A DNA stretch of 64,000 nucleotides from Tritrichomonas musculus (GCA_039105265.1 JAPFFF010000002.1:3658001-3722000), one strand, 5' to 3'. Counted from the stretch's first letter, positions 49,688-60,061 are shown. The notes: generated by a model from the letters alone, not told the origin. Numbers and translations are program-made.

Positions 49688-51169
49688 ATGAATGATGACT
49701 ACTTTGAGGTTTATACATTGAAACCAGGTCAATATCGTGAATTAAAATATTCAAAATATTTATCAGCGGTATACCTTGATGTCGATAAATCTACTAAATT
49801 ATATTTCCCACGTGATTTAGTTCCACCACCAGTCGTTCATGACTACACGATTGATAAAAATGGAGCTACATTCACAATGACATCACATGAAAAAGTTCCT
49901 ACATACATATGGGAATCTAGATATGTGCCATCAGCGAATGACTTTTGTATGATACTAGTTCGAGGACCCAATAATCATAAACTTTATCCAAAATCGTATA
50001 TCGCCTATCACAGAAATATTTTCAAGGAAACTGTTCTTGCAAACACAACTAAAAGACCTGGTGATTATGTTATAGGGTTTGAGATAGCGGTTTATTCAAA
50101 TCATTTGCTTCTACCAGAAATATATTGTTTTGAACAAGATCCTTTATACCCGTCAAACCAGACAGCTCAACAAGATAGTCGTCCAAAACCCATTCAATTT
50201 TCATTCTCAAGCGATGAAGTTTTTAGTAAGTCTCCACCTAGTAAAAATATTTTGGTTAATAATGGGACTGCCCCATTTGAGAAAAAAACTAAGGATTGGT
50301 ATCATGAACACACATCATATCACCCTCGACAAAAACTTATATGTAATGATTACACGGATGAGGCTAGTGAGAGTAGTGATAATGAACAAAATACATATGA
50401 CCCGCATGAAGCTGAGTATAGGGATTATCAGGTGAGAAATCAAAATAAAATTAGTCCAAGTGGTGTATATATGTCTACCGATAAGAGACCAGGTACGAAG
50501 TCCGTTGTTGCTCGAAAAACAAATGGTTCACTCCAAGAATATCGAGTTGGGAAACGTGCGATGACTGATATACGACGCAAGCAGTCATATAAATATCAAA
50601 AATATCAGGGTGACGCTCAAACTCTCAATCCTAGAAGTACATATGACTCGCAGAGTGGTTACTCGCAGAGGCTCGACACTAGGAGCGATGATGAGTATTC
50701 TAGTGAATCAAATGTTGATGATGATTATGCTCCACGAAGTAGTTCACGTAGACAGCACAGTCTGTATCGTAATGGACTTAGAGACAGGACTCGTGAGCAG
50801 GAATCACAAGATAACTCCAATACTAGAACACCTGAGCAGAAGGTACTTCGTACTTCATCTAGAAAGCATTCCAGTTCAGTGAAGACATCGCAGTCTGTGA
50901 AATTTGGTAAATCATTTAAACCATATCGGGAGAAATTCACACCACAATTCAAGGGGAATACCATGGACACCACATTTGAGTATGAGAGTAGTCGTGAGTA
51001 TGGAACACTTCCTGAATATAGTGAGCAGGAGCTAAGTTCTCAATATGAGGAGGAGGAGCCTGAACGTGAACCTGAACCCCAACCACCTCGTAGGCATAAA
51101 CGCAATGCAAAAATAATATCCAAACCCAGCCAAAAGCGTGAGAATTTCTTTGACCGATTCAAGCAATAG
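49688..51169 (+). CDS. Unknown 493-residue protein with beta-rich N-terminus and disordered tail
   Basis: Residues 1-160 are beta-rich (YFEVYTLKPGQYRELKYSKY, YIWESRYVPSANDF, VIGFEIAVYSNHLLLPEIY) and could be a nucleoplasmin-like or jelly-roll fold. From about residue 170 to the end it is rich in S, R, E, D and Y, with many short repeats of polar residues, and ends PSQKRENFFDRFKQ. A folded head with a long charged tail suggests a core or scaffold virion protein. TTTATTTTTG at 49,673-49,682 lies 5 bp before the ATG. Confidence 0.6.
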   Translation: MNDDYFEVYTLKPGQYRELKYSKYLSAVYLDVDKSTKLYFPRDLVPPPVVHDYTIDKNGATFTMTSHEKVPTYIWESRYVPSANDFCMILVRGPNNHKLYPKSYIAYHRNIFKETVLANTTKRPGDYVIGFEIAVYSNHLLLPEIYCFEQDPLYPSNQTAQQDSRPKPIQFSFSSDEVFSKSPPSKNILVNNGTAPFEKKTKDWYHEHTSYHPRQKLICNDYTDEASESSDNEQNTYDPHEAEYRDYQVRNQNKISPSGVYMSTDKRPGTKSVVARKTNGSLQEYRVGKRAMTDIRRKQSYKYQKYQGDAQTLNPRSTYDSQSGYSQRLDTRSDDEYSSESNVDDDYAPRSSSRRQHSLYRNGLRDRTREQESQDNSNTRTPEQKVLRTSSRKHSSSVKTSQSVKFGKSFKPYREKFTPQFKGNTMDTTFEYESSREYGTLPEYSEQELSSQYEEEEPEREPEPQPPRRHKRNAKIISKPSQKRENFFDRFKQ

Positions 51170-51176
51170 TATATAC

Positions 51177-52733
51177 CTATTGTTGACCACCATATACGAT
51201 TTCAAATCGACTTGCACTCGCTTTCCTAGCATCCCTAGCCTCCTTATTTTTGGCTTTCATCTCAAGGTATCCGCTTTTCGCTCCATAGAATTCATAGTCA
51301 ATCAACTGGTTGATGTTGTCAATAAATGAATCACGAACTTCCTTCACCGCGATTGGAGAACTGGTATTTACGTATATAAGTAGATTTTCAAATGCTGCAG
51401 GTGTTCGCTTGCCTTGATCATCAGTTCGAGGTACGGTTCCCTCATCGAAAGTGGTATTAAATCCCCATAGGAATACTATTTGTTCAATCTGTTCTAGCAT
51501 TTCGAGAATTTCATCAGGTATTTCCGCATCCTTTAGAGCACCAGTCTTGCGGTCAGCTACTTGGTCAATGAGTTTAATCCATTCCTCGATCATGGGACCA
51601 ACTATCTGCATATACTCCGACTTATGAGTGCTCTTCCAATTGGACCAGCTTGGGTAGTTGAATGACTTGTCATTATGCCTTTGCTCTATAGTACTTTTCG
51701 CAGGGAGGTCGAAGTAGTAAATATATATGGCGTTGCATACGGCTAGGAAATTGGTCAACTTCTTGAGTTCGAGCCAATCTTGAAGTTTATCCTGGCCCCA
51801 GAATACATTCCATATATGCGAGAACAGGGATGCCCAATAGCTGTTAGGTGATAAGCGCTTGCTCATACGTGCCTTTCCAATACCGGATTCACCATATGCC
51901 TTTTCTAGAGTAGTCAATGCCACGGATTTAGTCAATTTATATTCACCACGCTCCCAATCAACCTTGGTAATATCCTTATCGAATTGCTCCTTGAGCCATA
52001 CATTGAATGGCTTGGCTTGACGCTTAGCCTTTGTATCACAAATGGTTTTCCAGGCCTTCTTATAGGGTGATGCATGAACTAATTTGTATCCGTTGACAAT
52101 AGCTGGAATGCCGCGTTTGTCAACCAATACGATATCATCAACCTTGTCACCATTGAGGTCTGTAATACGATTTCCTAATGGGTCGTTGGAATTGGTTGGT
52201 AATAATCTGTACTTGGGAACTCCAGTTTCATCGAGGTGGTTCATACAATACTCCTTTGCGGTATCACGTGCTGCAGCTGATGGAATGTACTTAACCCGGT
52301 AATTGCCGTTTATAATCATATCTAGGAAGTTCTTCTTGAAGGTTGATGAATCGCCTGTGAGTGAGAGATTGCCGAATTGGCCTAAACGACCTTTGACATT
52401 CTCATAGTCTTTGCCATTGCGTCTACCTACGGTAGCACTTGGTGGTTCAACCTCTTGCATAACATATTCATATGCATTATCTTCATTGAATCTGGATATT
52501 GGTTTGAATGGCGATTTTTGTATTTGTTGGGTGAATTTTAGATTAGGTTTACTAACGTGTTTGACAGGTGTCCTAATATATTCATATCGTGTTGGTCTAT
52601 CGTTGTTGTTATCATCAACACCCGGTGCTTGGACATTACCATCATCATCATCATCGCTAACCTCTGCTGGTGGTGCTGCTGCTGGTGGTGGTTGCTTTTT
52701 AGTATTTGGGCGCTTCGGAGATTTATAGCTCAT
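51177..52733 (-). CDS. Unknown 518-residue Maverick protein with a DxNGDxxDD motif
   Basis: The N-terminus is disordered (PPPAAAPPAEVSDDDDDGN). The middle carries NRITDLNGDKVDDIVLVDKR and PAIVNGYKLVHASPYKKAW, an acidic loop like calcium-binding FG-GAP or dockerin loops, followed by an INGY block that I believe recurs in Polinton-like elements. The rest is helical (HIWNVFWGQDKLQDWLELKK). The gene converges with the 49,688 gene (8-bp gap). A structural or assembly role is plausible; there is no firm family. Confidence 0.55.
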   Translation of the reverse strand: MSYKSPKRPNTKKQPPPAAAPPAEVSDDDDDGNVQAPGVDDNNNDRPTRYEYIRTPVKHVSKPNLKFTQQIQKSPFKPISRFNEDNAYEYVMQEVEPPSATVGRRNGKDYENVKGRLGQFGNLSLTGDSSTFKKNFLDMIINGNYRVKYIPSAAARDTAKEYCMNHLDETGVPKYRLLPTNSNDPLGNRITDLNGDKVDDIVLVDKRGIPAIVNGYKLVHASPYKKAWKTICDTKAKRQAKPFNVWLKEQFDKDITKVDWERGEYKLTKSVALTTLEKAYGESGIGKARMSKRLSPNSYWASLFSHIWNVFWGQDKLQDWLELKKLTNFLAVCNAIYIYYFDLPAKSTIEQRHNDKSFNYPSWSNWKSTHKSEYMQIVGPMIEEWIKLIDQVADRKTGALKDAEIPDEILEMLEQIEQIVFLWGFNTTFDEGTVPRTDDQGKRTPAAFENLLIYVNTSSPIAVKEVRDSFIDNINQLIDYEFYGAKSGYLEMKAKNKEARDARKASASRFEIVYGGQQ

Positions 52734-52754
52734 GAGTACTTTAGGTGTAAAAAA

Positions 52755-52895
52755 ATGTCATTATTTGCATACTCGCAATTGGCATCTCTTTGGACATCAG
52801 CTTGGGATTCTGATTCACCATCCACCTCCTCGAAAGGGGGTCCGATGGGTATACCGGTAATCACACCTTTATTGTATAGGAAATGTTCAGTATAG
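52755..52895 (+). CDS. Possible 46-residue protein before the fibre gene
   Basis: MSLFAYSQLASLWTSAWDSD opens a short frame that overlaps the first 13 bp of the fibre gene in another frame. It is preceded by an A run and starts 22 bp from the divergent 52,733 gene start. It may be a real small virion protein or only leader sequence of the fibre transcript. Confidence 0.3.
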   Translation: MSLFAYSQLASLWTSAWDSDSPSTSSKGGPMGIPVITPLLYRKCSV

Positions 52896-55087
52896 AACAG
52901 AGTGGATTTTCAATAAAAGCGGCCACTATCGACGAGTTACTGATTGAATACATCAAAAGGTATGCATGTATGTGCCATAATGGGTCCAATGGCTCGAATA
53001 TAACTGGTCCCAACCAGGAGCAAATCAAGGAACTCATTACGAGTACAGTTGGTGAGCATCTCGAAAAATATGCATTAGCCAAGGACCTTGAGTCATATGC
53101 TTTGCAAACCCAGCTATTCGACTATGTGAAAACCGAGGATTTCAATACGGAGATGCTGAAGTATGCGCTATCTAAGGACTTGCAATCGTATGCCAGTAGT
53201 GCAGATGTGGAGAATGCCATTGGGGAATTACGTGATTACATCGTCAAAAACTGTGCACTATCTACTGAAATACCTGAGGTCCCTGAGAACATCGTTACGA
53301 GTGATTCATTGAGTACTGCTTTGGAACCATATGCGAAGACTCAGGACTTACCAGATATGTCCGAGTACGTGAAGACTCAGGACTTACCAGATATGACCAA
53401 GTATGCACTCGCTGAAGATATCCCGGAGATACCCACTGATTTGGTTAATGGATCTACACTGAGTACTGCATTGAGTACTGCTTTGGAACCGTATGCGAAG
53501 CTTGCGAACTTAAGTGAGTACGCTCTCAAAACGGATATCCCTGAGATCCCCACTGATTTGGTTAATGAATCTGCGTTGAGTACTGTGTTGGAACCATATG
53601 CGAAGACCCAGGACTTACCAGATATGACCGAGTACGCGAAGCTTGCGAACTTAAGTGAGTATGCTCTCAAAACAGATATACCAAAAGAGTATTTCACTGA
53701 TATCGGTGGAGAGGTTTATATCAAAGACCCAAACAACATCCTGACATTGGGTGGAGCAAATCAGACAAGTAGTGATGCACCTCTCATGGTCATGAAACCA
53801 AATCATTCTCGAAATAGTAGAATATTTAGCATTGGCAATCAACTGGATAGTTCGAATGAGCGATGGTTAGATTTTGATATTGATGCAAACAGTGATACAG
53901 CGACCATCAAATACAATGAAATAACTGCATTGGAGATTACTCGATCAAAAGTTTGTGTTATGAATGCATGTGACGTAGACGGTAATGCCTATGCAAAAAC
54001 CCAGGACTTACCAGATATGACCAAGTATGCACTCACAACAGATATCCCAGCACCAGTTGACTTGACACCATATTATACTAGTGCCCAGGCTGATGAGAAG
54101 TTCGTTGATAAAGATGAATTGGCTTTTGAATTAGATAAGTATGTTCCCAAAGAAGGTAATTCAACTATTAAAGGTACATTGTCAATATTAGATACAAATA
54201 CTACAGAATCAGATTTTAAAACCTTGTTAATAGCAGGCATAGGTACAAATGAAAATGAAGCCGCAACTTTCGGTTTTTATATTGGTTCAGGTGTTTTAGG
54301 TGTTGCAGGTTGTGAAAATATTATTGGTTGGGATATAGAACATACCATTTTTCATAATAACGTTTTTATAACATATGGTGATTTAGAAATAGATGGTGTA
54401 GATGCAGATTGTTTAAAGGTATATCAAGGAAATCCAAATTTATATGAATCGAACATAATTCTTGGTCTTAATTCCGCAAAATGTGCAAAAATACAATATT
54501 ATAATCAAGGTAATTTAGCTCGTTATAGAGTAATATTGAATAATTCAAACGCGTTTTCTTATGAAGTTTCTCCATCAGGAAGAAATACAACAATTGATTC
54601 AAATTTACATGTTAACGGTAAGATAACATCCAATGGTTCAACTACCATCACCCACTACTCCCCAATCGAGTCATCGGTTAACACCATTACCGATTTCGTC
54701 ATTGGAGCTCCAGTATATATGACCGGTAAGGTGTATCATCGTGAGGATTCGAAATGGATCCCTAGCACTGAAGCTGACACCACTGATTGCATATGTAGTG
54801 TGAAGACCACTGGTACCTGGAAGGAGTATGTTGGTATATGCGTGAGAATCGATGAAGCCAATAGTTGTATCACATTCGCCACTCATGGGGATTACATGGT
54901 TAAGGTCGAGGACTCCTCATGCTATTCCATTGGGGATGAGGTATTCATTGATAACGCTGATAATAAACTGAAGATACTCACTGGTGAGACCGCGATAACC
55001 TCAAAAATAAATCGTATGACAGTGGGTATCATAACTGGTATCATCAACGGATCCACATTAGCTGTATTCATAAAGGTCATAATGTAG
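52883..55087 (+). CDS. Modular fibre (receptor-binding) protein
   Basis: 734 residues. Residues about 30-265 are a shaft of short repeats alternating acidic-proline words: YAKTQDLPDMTKYAL, DIPEIPTDLVN, LSTALEPYAK, as in phage-like trimeric fibres. Residues about 265-350 form a beta-rich part. About 415-575 (54,130-54,620) is a module of clearly more AT-rich DNA (LSILDTNTTESDFKTLLIAG, GDLEIDGVDADCLK). The C-terminal 160 residues resemble a fibre head (DFVIGAPVYMTGKVYHRED, CICSVKTTGTWKEYVGICV). It probably binds the cell surface. The 3' end overlaps the convergent polymerase gene by 166 bp. Confidence 0.68.
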   Translation: MFSIEQSGFSIKAATIDELLIEYIKRYACMCHNGSNGSNITGPNQEQIKELITSTVGEHLEKYALAKDLESYALQTQLFDYVKTEDFNTEMLKYALSKDLQSYASSADVENAIGELRDYIVKNCALSTEIPEVPENIVTSDSLSTALEPYAKTQDLPDMSEYVKTQDLPDMTKYALAEDIPEIPTDLVNGSTLSTALSTALEPYAKLANLSEYALKTDIPEIPTDLVNESALSTVLEPYAKTQDLPDMTEYAKLANLSEYALKTDIPKEYFTDIGGEVYIKDPNNILTLGGANQTSSDAPLMVMKPNHSRNSRIFSIGNQLDSSNERWLDFDIDANSDTATIKYNEITALEITRSKVCVMNACDVDGNAYAKTQDLPDMTKYALTTDIPAPVDLTPYYTSAQADEKFVDKDELAFELDKYVPKEGNSTIKGTLSILDTNTTESDFKTLLIAGIGTNENEAATFGFYIGSGVLGVAGCENIIGWDIEHTIFHNNVFITYGDLEIDGVDADCLKVYQGNPNLYESNIILGLNSAKCAKIQYYNQGNLARYRVILNNSNAFSYEVSPSGRNTTIDSNLHVNGKITSNGSTTITHYSPIESSVNTITDFVIGAPVYMTGKVYHREDSKWIPSTEADTTDCICSVKTTGTWKEYVGICVRIDEANSCITFATHGDYMVKVEDSSCYSIGDEVFIDNADNKLKILTGETAITSKINRMTVGIITGIINGSTLAVFIKVIM

Positions 55088-58000
55088 TCCCCTGATGTGA
55101 GTCCATGGATGAATGGGGCACAGGATTGGTTCTCGAGGACAATCATTTTGGTGTGAGTCCCGGTGAGAGCATTCTTGTTTACCGTGATCTTGGACATCGT
55201 CATCTCACTGATTTTGCTCTGGATTTTGGTATTCATGACCAGCCCCGGAGGGGTTGAGAGCTGGCGAGTCATTTGCAGATTGATATTTTTGCCAACCTTC
55301 ACACCACCATTGTCGATGATGTCCTTGTAATCATCACTTGTAATATGGTTTTTCTTGAGGGAGACCCCCTTGAGTTTGAGTGCCTTGGTTATAGCGCCAC
55401 TATTAAATATGGTGTAGCACTTGGGGGCCAACGCTATCATATTCTCACCATATTTCTCAATGCAGAGACCCAGTATTTTCTTCTCATCAGCGATTGTATT
55501 TATATTGGGATTCGGCATGAACTTATATATGTTCTCATCATAGAATGCCCTATTCTTGATGATGTATTTGAACTCTTGATCGGACCCCTTGGTGTCATCA
55601 CCAGCAACCGCAAAATACGCACTATCAGTGTCCCCCTCTATGAAATGGAATCGCTCCACATCAAGGCACTTGTACATGAAGTCGTATATGAATGTGAGAT
55701 ACCAGAATTTGGCATTATCTAGAGTCCAGAATGACTCCTGAAGGCAAGTCGTACATTTGAAGCTCTTTGGGTTCATTTGGAGTAGGTAGTTGTCATCACT
55801 CAATTTGGTGCCACAGACATAGTTGTCATAGATGATATTCTGGAAGGTCTTATCGCGTGAGCATATCTTGATTTTGGAGAACTTCTCGGTGTTCATCCCA
55901 TCGTACCCATATGAGCCATTCATGCTGATCTTGTAGAACTTCTCGTTACCTTTAACGGTACCTGATATGATATCCTGACGGCGTTTCATGAACTCGCTAA
56001 CAAATGGGTTGAATCCGCGATGAGCCTCGTATTTGGTGAGACTCTTGATATCCTCAATGACAAGTCCATGGTCGAGGAGGAACCAGAGGTAGTAATTCGA
56101 GAATGTCTGATAGGTACCCATTGTATCAACACTCATGGTCAGCTTCCGTTCAGTTTTGTCAACAGATGGGAGCTTATTGTGAGTCATGTAGTTGTGCATA
56201 TATGGACCAATTGTGGCCTCATCATTGGTGATATCGAAATTGCGAAATACTGGTGGGAAATTGATGAAGTTATTGATTTTAGATACTGGGCATTTCAATA
56301 TGACCTCCGCTTTGAACAAATATTTAGGATGCTTTCGTAAATTCCGACTGTTGATGATATGCATACATGAGTTATAGGTTTTCATATTTTTGGTACCATT
56401 GTTATAAACATCGAATCTCTCCAACATGGAACCTGGCATATACATAACCCCTCCGTGATATGGATTGAAATCATGTTTGGTTGAACTGAATGCTGATGGG
56501 TATAAGCTATTGAAATCAACTCCAACAATGTGAGTCATAGTGTGAGGGGTATCATATGAGATTACCTTGTGGTCAACGGCGTTGTATCTAAAACGATTTA
56601 TTTTGGTGTGACCCTTGATGTTGACACGATGCATGACATTGGATAGACCTCCAGTGATGTTGTTCCGTAAACTATAATATTCCTGCTCATCATTAATGAG
56701 TGTAGGCAGATGCATCATCTTGCAATATTTCTTCAGTTGAATTCGTAGTTTGGTTATATTGGGGTCATCACGACTGCGAAGTTTGTTGCATTCTGCACAA
56801 GCGAGTTTACAGTTGCTGAGTTCATGACCGATATCGTTATTGATTCTATCGAGAGTAGGTCTGTTGGTCCATGTGAAGTGCTCACCACAGAGATGGCACT
56901 TGCCTGTATCAGGATTGTTGTACATTTTCATGAATTCATCAAACTGCTCCTCGCAAACACATTTATCAAGGTTTCTGGGAGAGTCCTTATGGGATTGATT
57001 ATATTTGACATCCTGGTTATAGTAGTTCTCACATTTGAATCTCCACCACTTGAGATTTGGTTTGAAAGTATTCGATGGGTTTTGTATAGAGTATTCAGTA
57101 TTGGGATCAAATTCCTTATACGCAAGTGCATACTTGATACAAGATGCATTCTTACTCAACGAGAGATTCGATATGAGATCAACGTTGTACTGAGCATTGA
57201 GGGTTATCAAGTTATCAATGGGTTTAATCATCATCTCAACATCATTATCATTGTATGCCAACAGGTAATCCCATCGGGTTTTATAATTTTTGGCATCCTC
57301 GAGATATAGTTTGTAATCATCTGGTGTCAATGGATTCTTTTGGTTGAGGTAGCTGTAGAATGCTTCATATTCAAAGGGCTCCGTTTGTGAGAGAACCTCA
57401 TTGTAGTTCTCAGTGTTGATAGCTTCATATGGGAACACACCTTTACTGCTATTTGCAACTCCCCCAAAGTCTACACCAAATTGTCGTAATGTACCTCCAG
57501 CAACGAATGATTGTGCATCGATGAATCTCAACTTGGTGTTATATTTTGAGGACTTCAATATGAATTGCTTCAATGATGATGCGGTACCGATGATACTGTT
57601 GGGCTCGACACTCCAGAAATCGTAATTGAGATACTGCTTGAATAGGTTACTATCGAATCTACTCGAATTGAACCCAAATACGGTTATCACATTCAAGTTG
57701 CGATCGATTTTATTAAGAGTATCAATTGGTTGATTAATAAAGGTTTTCATATATTGAACCTTATCGTGATACACTTGCTGGGATTGTTCAAACAACCACT
57801 CAATCCATTCGATGATGAACTCAGTTGAATCTCTTAATGAGAAGTGTTGTGTGTAGCAACCAGATTGCGACTTGACACATGATGATACGCTAAGGGGAAT
57901 CAGTCGAGAGTTGATAGTTGTTGATGAACCAATAGATGTATTCACAGGTTGTTCAACAGTTTCGAAATCATAAGTGATGTAATATATGTTGGGTTTCCAT

Positions 58001-59991
58001 TCGAGACCATATGCTAAACAATATTCGTACACCGGATTGCTGAGTATATGTGGACAATATGGTAGTGGTTCACGATTAGGTATGAATTGTTTTCGAAATA
58101 CACCAGTACAGTTATCAACATGGTTCTTGAAGCGATTCATATTGTGATGACCGTAATGTGCATATGAACCACACTTTGGGCAGATATGAATGTTGGTCAA
58201 CTTTTCAGCATCCTTGATATACATTATGTGAATGATTCGATTTTGAGTGAACAGTAATGCAGATTTCCTTAATGAATTGTCACTATTATATTTCCATTGA
58301 TCCTGAAGATTATAAACCTTGAGTTCTACATTGTACTCATAGATGTCAATATTCAAATGATGCTTTTCAGCAGATACCTTCATAGCTTCAATTGATGTAC
58401 CCGGATAGTTGTTCAGGAAGTCGATTGCAGCTTGAGATGGTTTAGTTGAATACACTATATTGTGTTCCTCACATATAAGTTTCCTAGCTGCTTTCGTACG
58501 ATTCTTAGTATTACAATGATATTTGGGGTTAACTAGATGATCATCGAGACATGCAGCAAGAAATCGATACCAACATAGATTGTCATCGACGTTGTCTGTG
58601 ATGATGAATCTATTATTTTTGATTTCAGGAGGTAATTCTTTGATAGGTCCACTAACCTTGACCATTCGAGATACCGTGAATGAAACTGTGCCTACGAGAA
58701 TCAACTTGGTGCTCGATGTTGAGGTTTCATATGAGTGCAGTACTGATTCAATATAGTACTTCATGATATCAAGTGATTGCTCATCACGAACCACAATTGG
58801 AGTAGCAGATTTATAGTTATTCCAAGTGATTTCCCTAGCTGTATATTGGAATGTGTCAGTCTCAGCACTGGAGGACTCAAATACACCCGAGAGTTGGAAA
58901 TAGATTTTGAATGGTTTCACCTCACGTTCATAAACTTGTTGCAAGCCATCATATATACTGTTCAATGAGGATATCGAGTTGAAGTAGTATATGTATATAG
59001 GCTCGAAGGTATCAATATCCATGTGTTCATTGTAATCATTATCAGCATATTTGGCATATTTTTGCCAAGCCTCTACAGCCTTATCGTAGTCCTCAGGTAA
59101 GTTCACCATGAGGAAATCATTGTGTTTCGATTTGAATTCATGACCGAACTCGCCAAGGTACTCGAATATTTCATTATTTTCAGGATCCTTGGGAAGACCA
59201 TCAATATCAGTGCTACCATCAATAATACGAGTTAGTTTTATAACTTTAGACCTGTTTTTGAGTATATCTTGTATTTCAGCTCTATCGAGATATTCGGGAT
59301 AATATTTGTTGAAATATGAATATACTTTACGTTCATCATCTAATTGCTGTTGGAACTCATCTTGGGTATTCATATGTTGAAGTACATCAATGGGTTCATT
59401 AATTTTGTAATCAGCTCTATTGAATTTATTGAAGTAATCATTATCCAGTTTGTCATTCAATCTCTTTATATATGAAGGCTGCTCATCATACCGAATTGGT
59501 TTCTTATGGGTTGTGGGAGGTGGAAGTATTGGTGGATACTCATTTTCACGAATCAATTTTTGAGCTTCCTGCAAAGCACATTTTGCAACATCAATATTAT
59601 ATTGTATTTGGCGTTCCCTTCGATCATTTTCAAGTTTTTGTTGAAACTTATCTTGAGTATTCATATGTTGAAGTACATCAATGGGTTCATTAATTTTGTA
59701 ATCAGCTCTATTGAATTTATTGAAGTAATCATTATCATCTGCAAGGCGTTCAGCCCTCAGTTGTCCAAAGAATGTATCAAAATGAGATTCTTGGAGTATA
59801 CCATTGGGATTGAAACCTGTGCGAGCTACAAATGAGTTATAATTTAGGTACTTCGTGAGTTTGCTCAGTTGAGCAACAAATGTAGTGTTGGTTGGGATGT
59901 TACCACCGAACTCATTGTTGATGATATTGATATAATTTTTGATAGTCCATGAAGGAATTGCACCAAAATTCTTATTCGAGATACAACTCAT
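54922..59991 (-). CDS. Protein-primed DNA polymerase B with OTU-like and HNH-like domains
   Basis: 1,689 residues from the ATG at 59,989-59,991 (MSCISNKNFGAIPSW). In order: an N-terminal region with a duplicated block; an OTU/papain-like segment (DNLCWYRFLAACLD, encoded near 58,550-58,590); a C2H2-like finger (CPKCGSYAHYGHHNMNRFKNH); the 3'-5' exonuclease (ExoI TYDFE near 57,965, ExoII FGFNSSRFDSNLF, ExoIII YNDNDVEMM); an HNH-like zinc module (CHLCGEHF...LDRINNDIGH...CAECN, about 56,770-56,910); and the polymerase (motif A DFNSLYPS near 56,510, motif B YKISMNGSYGYD, motif C GDTDS near 55,625). It would replicate the linear element using a protein primer. All catalytic motifs are visible. Confidence 0.92.
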   Translation of the reverse strand: MSCISNKNFGAIPSWTIKNYINIINNEFGGNIPTNTTFVAQLSKLTKYLNYNSFVARTGFNPNGILQESHFDTFFGQLRAERLADDNDYFNKFNRADYKINEPIDVLQHMNTQDKFQQKLENDRRERQIQYNIDVAKCALQEAQKLIRENEYPPILPPPTTHKKPIRYDEQPSYIKRLNDKLDNDYFNKFNRADYKINEPIDVLQHMNTQDEFQQQLDDERKVYSYFNKYYPEYLDRAEIQDILKNRSKVIKLTRIIDGSTDIDGLPKDPENNEIFEYLGEFGHEFKSKHNDFLMVNLPEDYDKAVEAWQKYAKYADNDYNEHMDIDTFEPIYIYYFNSISSLNSIYDGLQQVYEREVKPFKIYFQLSGVFESSSAETDTFQYTAREITWNNYKSATPIVVRDEQSLDIMKYYIESVLHSYETSTSSTKLILVGTVSFTVSRMVKVSGPIKELPPEIKNNRFIITDNVDDNLCWYRFLAACLDDHLVNPKYHCNTKNRTKAARKLICEEHNIVYSTKPSQAAIDFLNNYPGTSIEAMKVSAEKHHLNIDIYEYNVELKVYNLQDQWKYNSDNSLRKSALLFTQNRIIHIMYIKDAEKLTNIHICPKCGSYAHYGHHNMNRFKNHVDNCTGVFRKQFIPNREPLPYCPHILSNPVYEYCLAYGLEWKPNIYYITYDFETVEQPVNTSIGSSTTINSRLIPLSVSSCVKSQSGCYTQHFSLRDSTEFIIEWIEWLFEQSQQVYHDKVQYMKTFINQPIDTLNKIDRNLNVITVFGFNSSRFDSNLFKQYLNYDFWSVEPNSIIGTASSLKQFILKSSKYNTKLRFIDAQSFVAGGTLRQFGVDFGGVANSSKGVFPYEAINTENYNEVLSQTEPFEYEAFYSYLNQKNPLTPDDYKLYLEDAKNYKTRWDYLLAYNDNDVEMMIKPIDNLITLNAQYNVDLISNLSLSKNASCIKYALAYKEFDPNTEYSIQNPSNTFKPNLKWWRFKCENYYNQDVKYNQSHKDSPRNLDKCVCEEQFDEFMKMYNNPDTGKCHLCGEHFTWTNRPTLDRINNDIGHELSNCKLACAECNKLRSRDDPNITKLRIQLKKYCKMMHLPTLINDEQEYYSLRNNITGGLSNVMHRVNIKGHTKINRFRYNAVDHKVISYDTPHTMTHIVGVDFNSLYPSAFSSTKHDFNPYHGGVMYMPGSMLERFDVYNNGTKNMKTYNSCMHIINSRNLRKHPKYLFKAEVILKCPVSKINNFINFPPVFRNFDITNDEATIGPYMHNYMTHNKLPSVDKTERKLTMSVDTMGTYQTFSNYYLWFLLDHGLVIEDIKSLTKYEAHRGFNPFVSEFMKRRQDIISGTVKGNEKFYKISMNGSYGYDGMNTEKFSKIKICSRDKTFQNIIYDNYVCGTKLSDDNYLLQMNPKSFKCTTCLQESFWTLDNAKFWYLTFIYDFMYKCLDVERFHFIEGDTDSAYFAVAGDDTKGSDQEFKYIIKNRAFYDENIYKFMPNPNINTIADEKKILGLCIEKYGENMIALAPKCYTIFNSGAITKALKLKGVSLKKNHITSDDYKDIIDNGGVKVGKNINLQMTRQLSTPPGLVMNTKIQSKISEMTMSKITVNKNALTGTHTKMIVLENQSCAPFIHGLTSGDYIMTFMNTANVDPLMIPVMIPTVIRFIFEVIAVSPVSIFSLLSALSMNTSSPME
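59350..59737 (-). repeat. Direct repeat inside the polymerase gene
   Basis: About 92 bp near 59,350-59,441 recurs nearly unchanged at 59,646-59,737, 296 bp away and in the same frame. Both encode NDYFNKFNRADYKINEPIDV. The two copies differ only at a few bases near the ends. Confidence 0.85.
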
Positions 59992-60061
59992 TTGCCCAAA
60001 CGTAAAAATATAAAATTGTAATCGGTAAAAATATTGATTAAACATTATTTTTGAATTTTGG

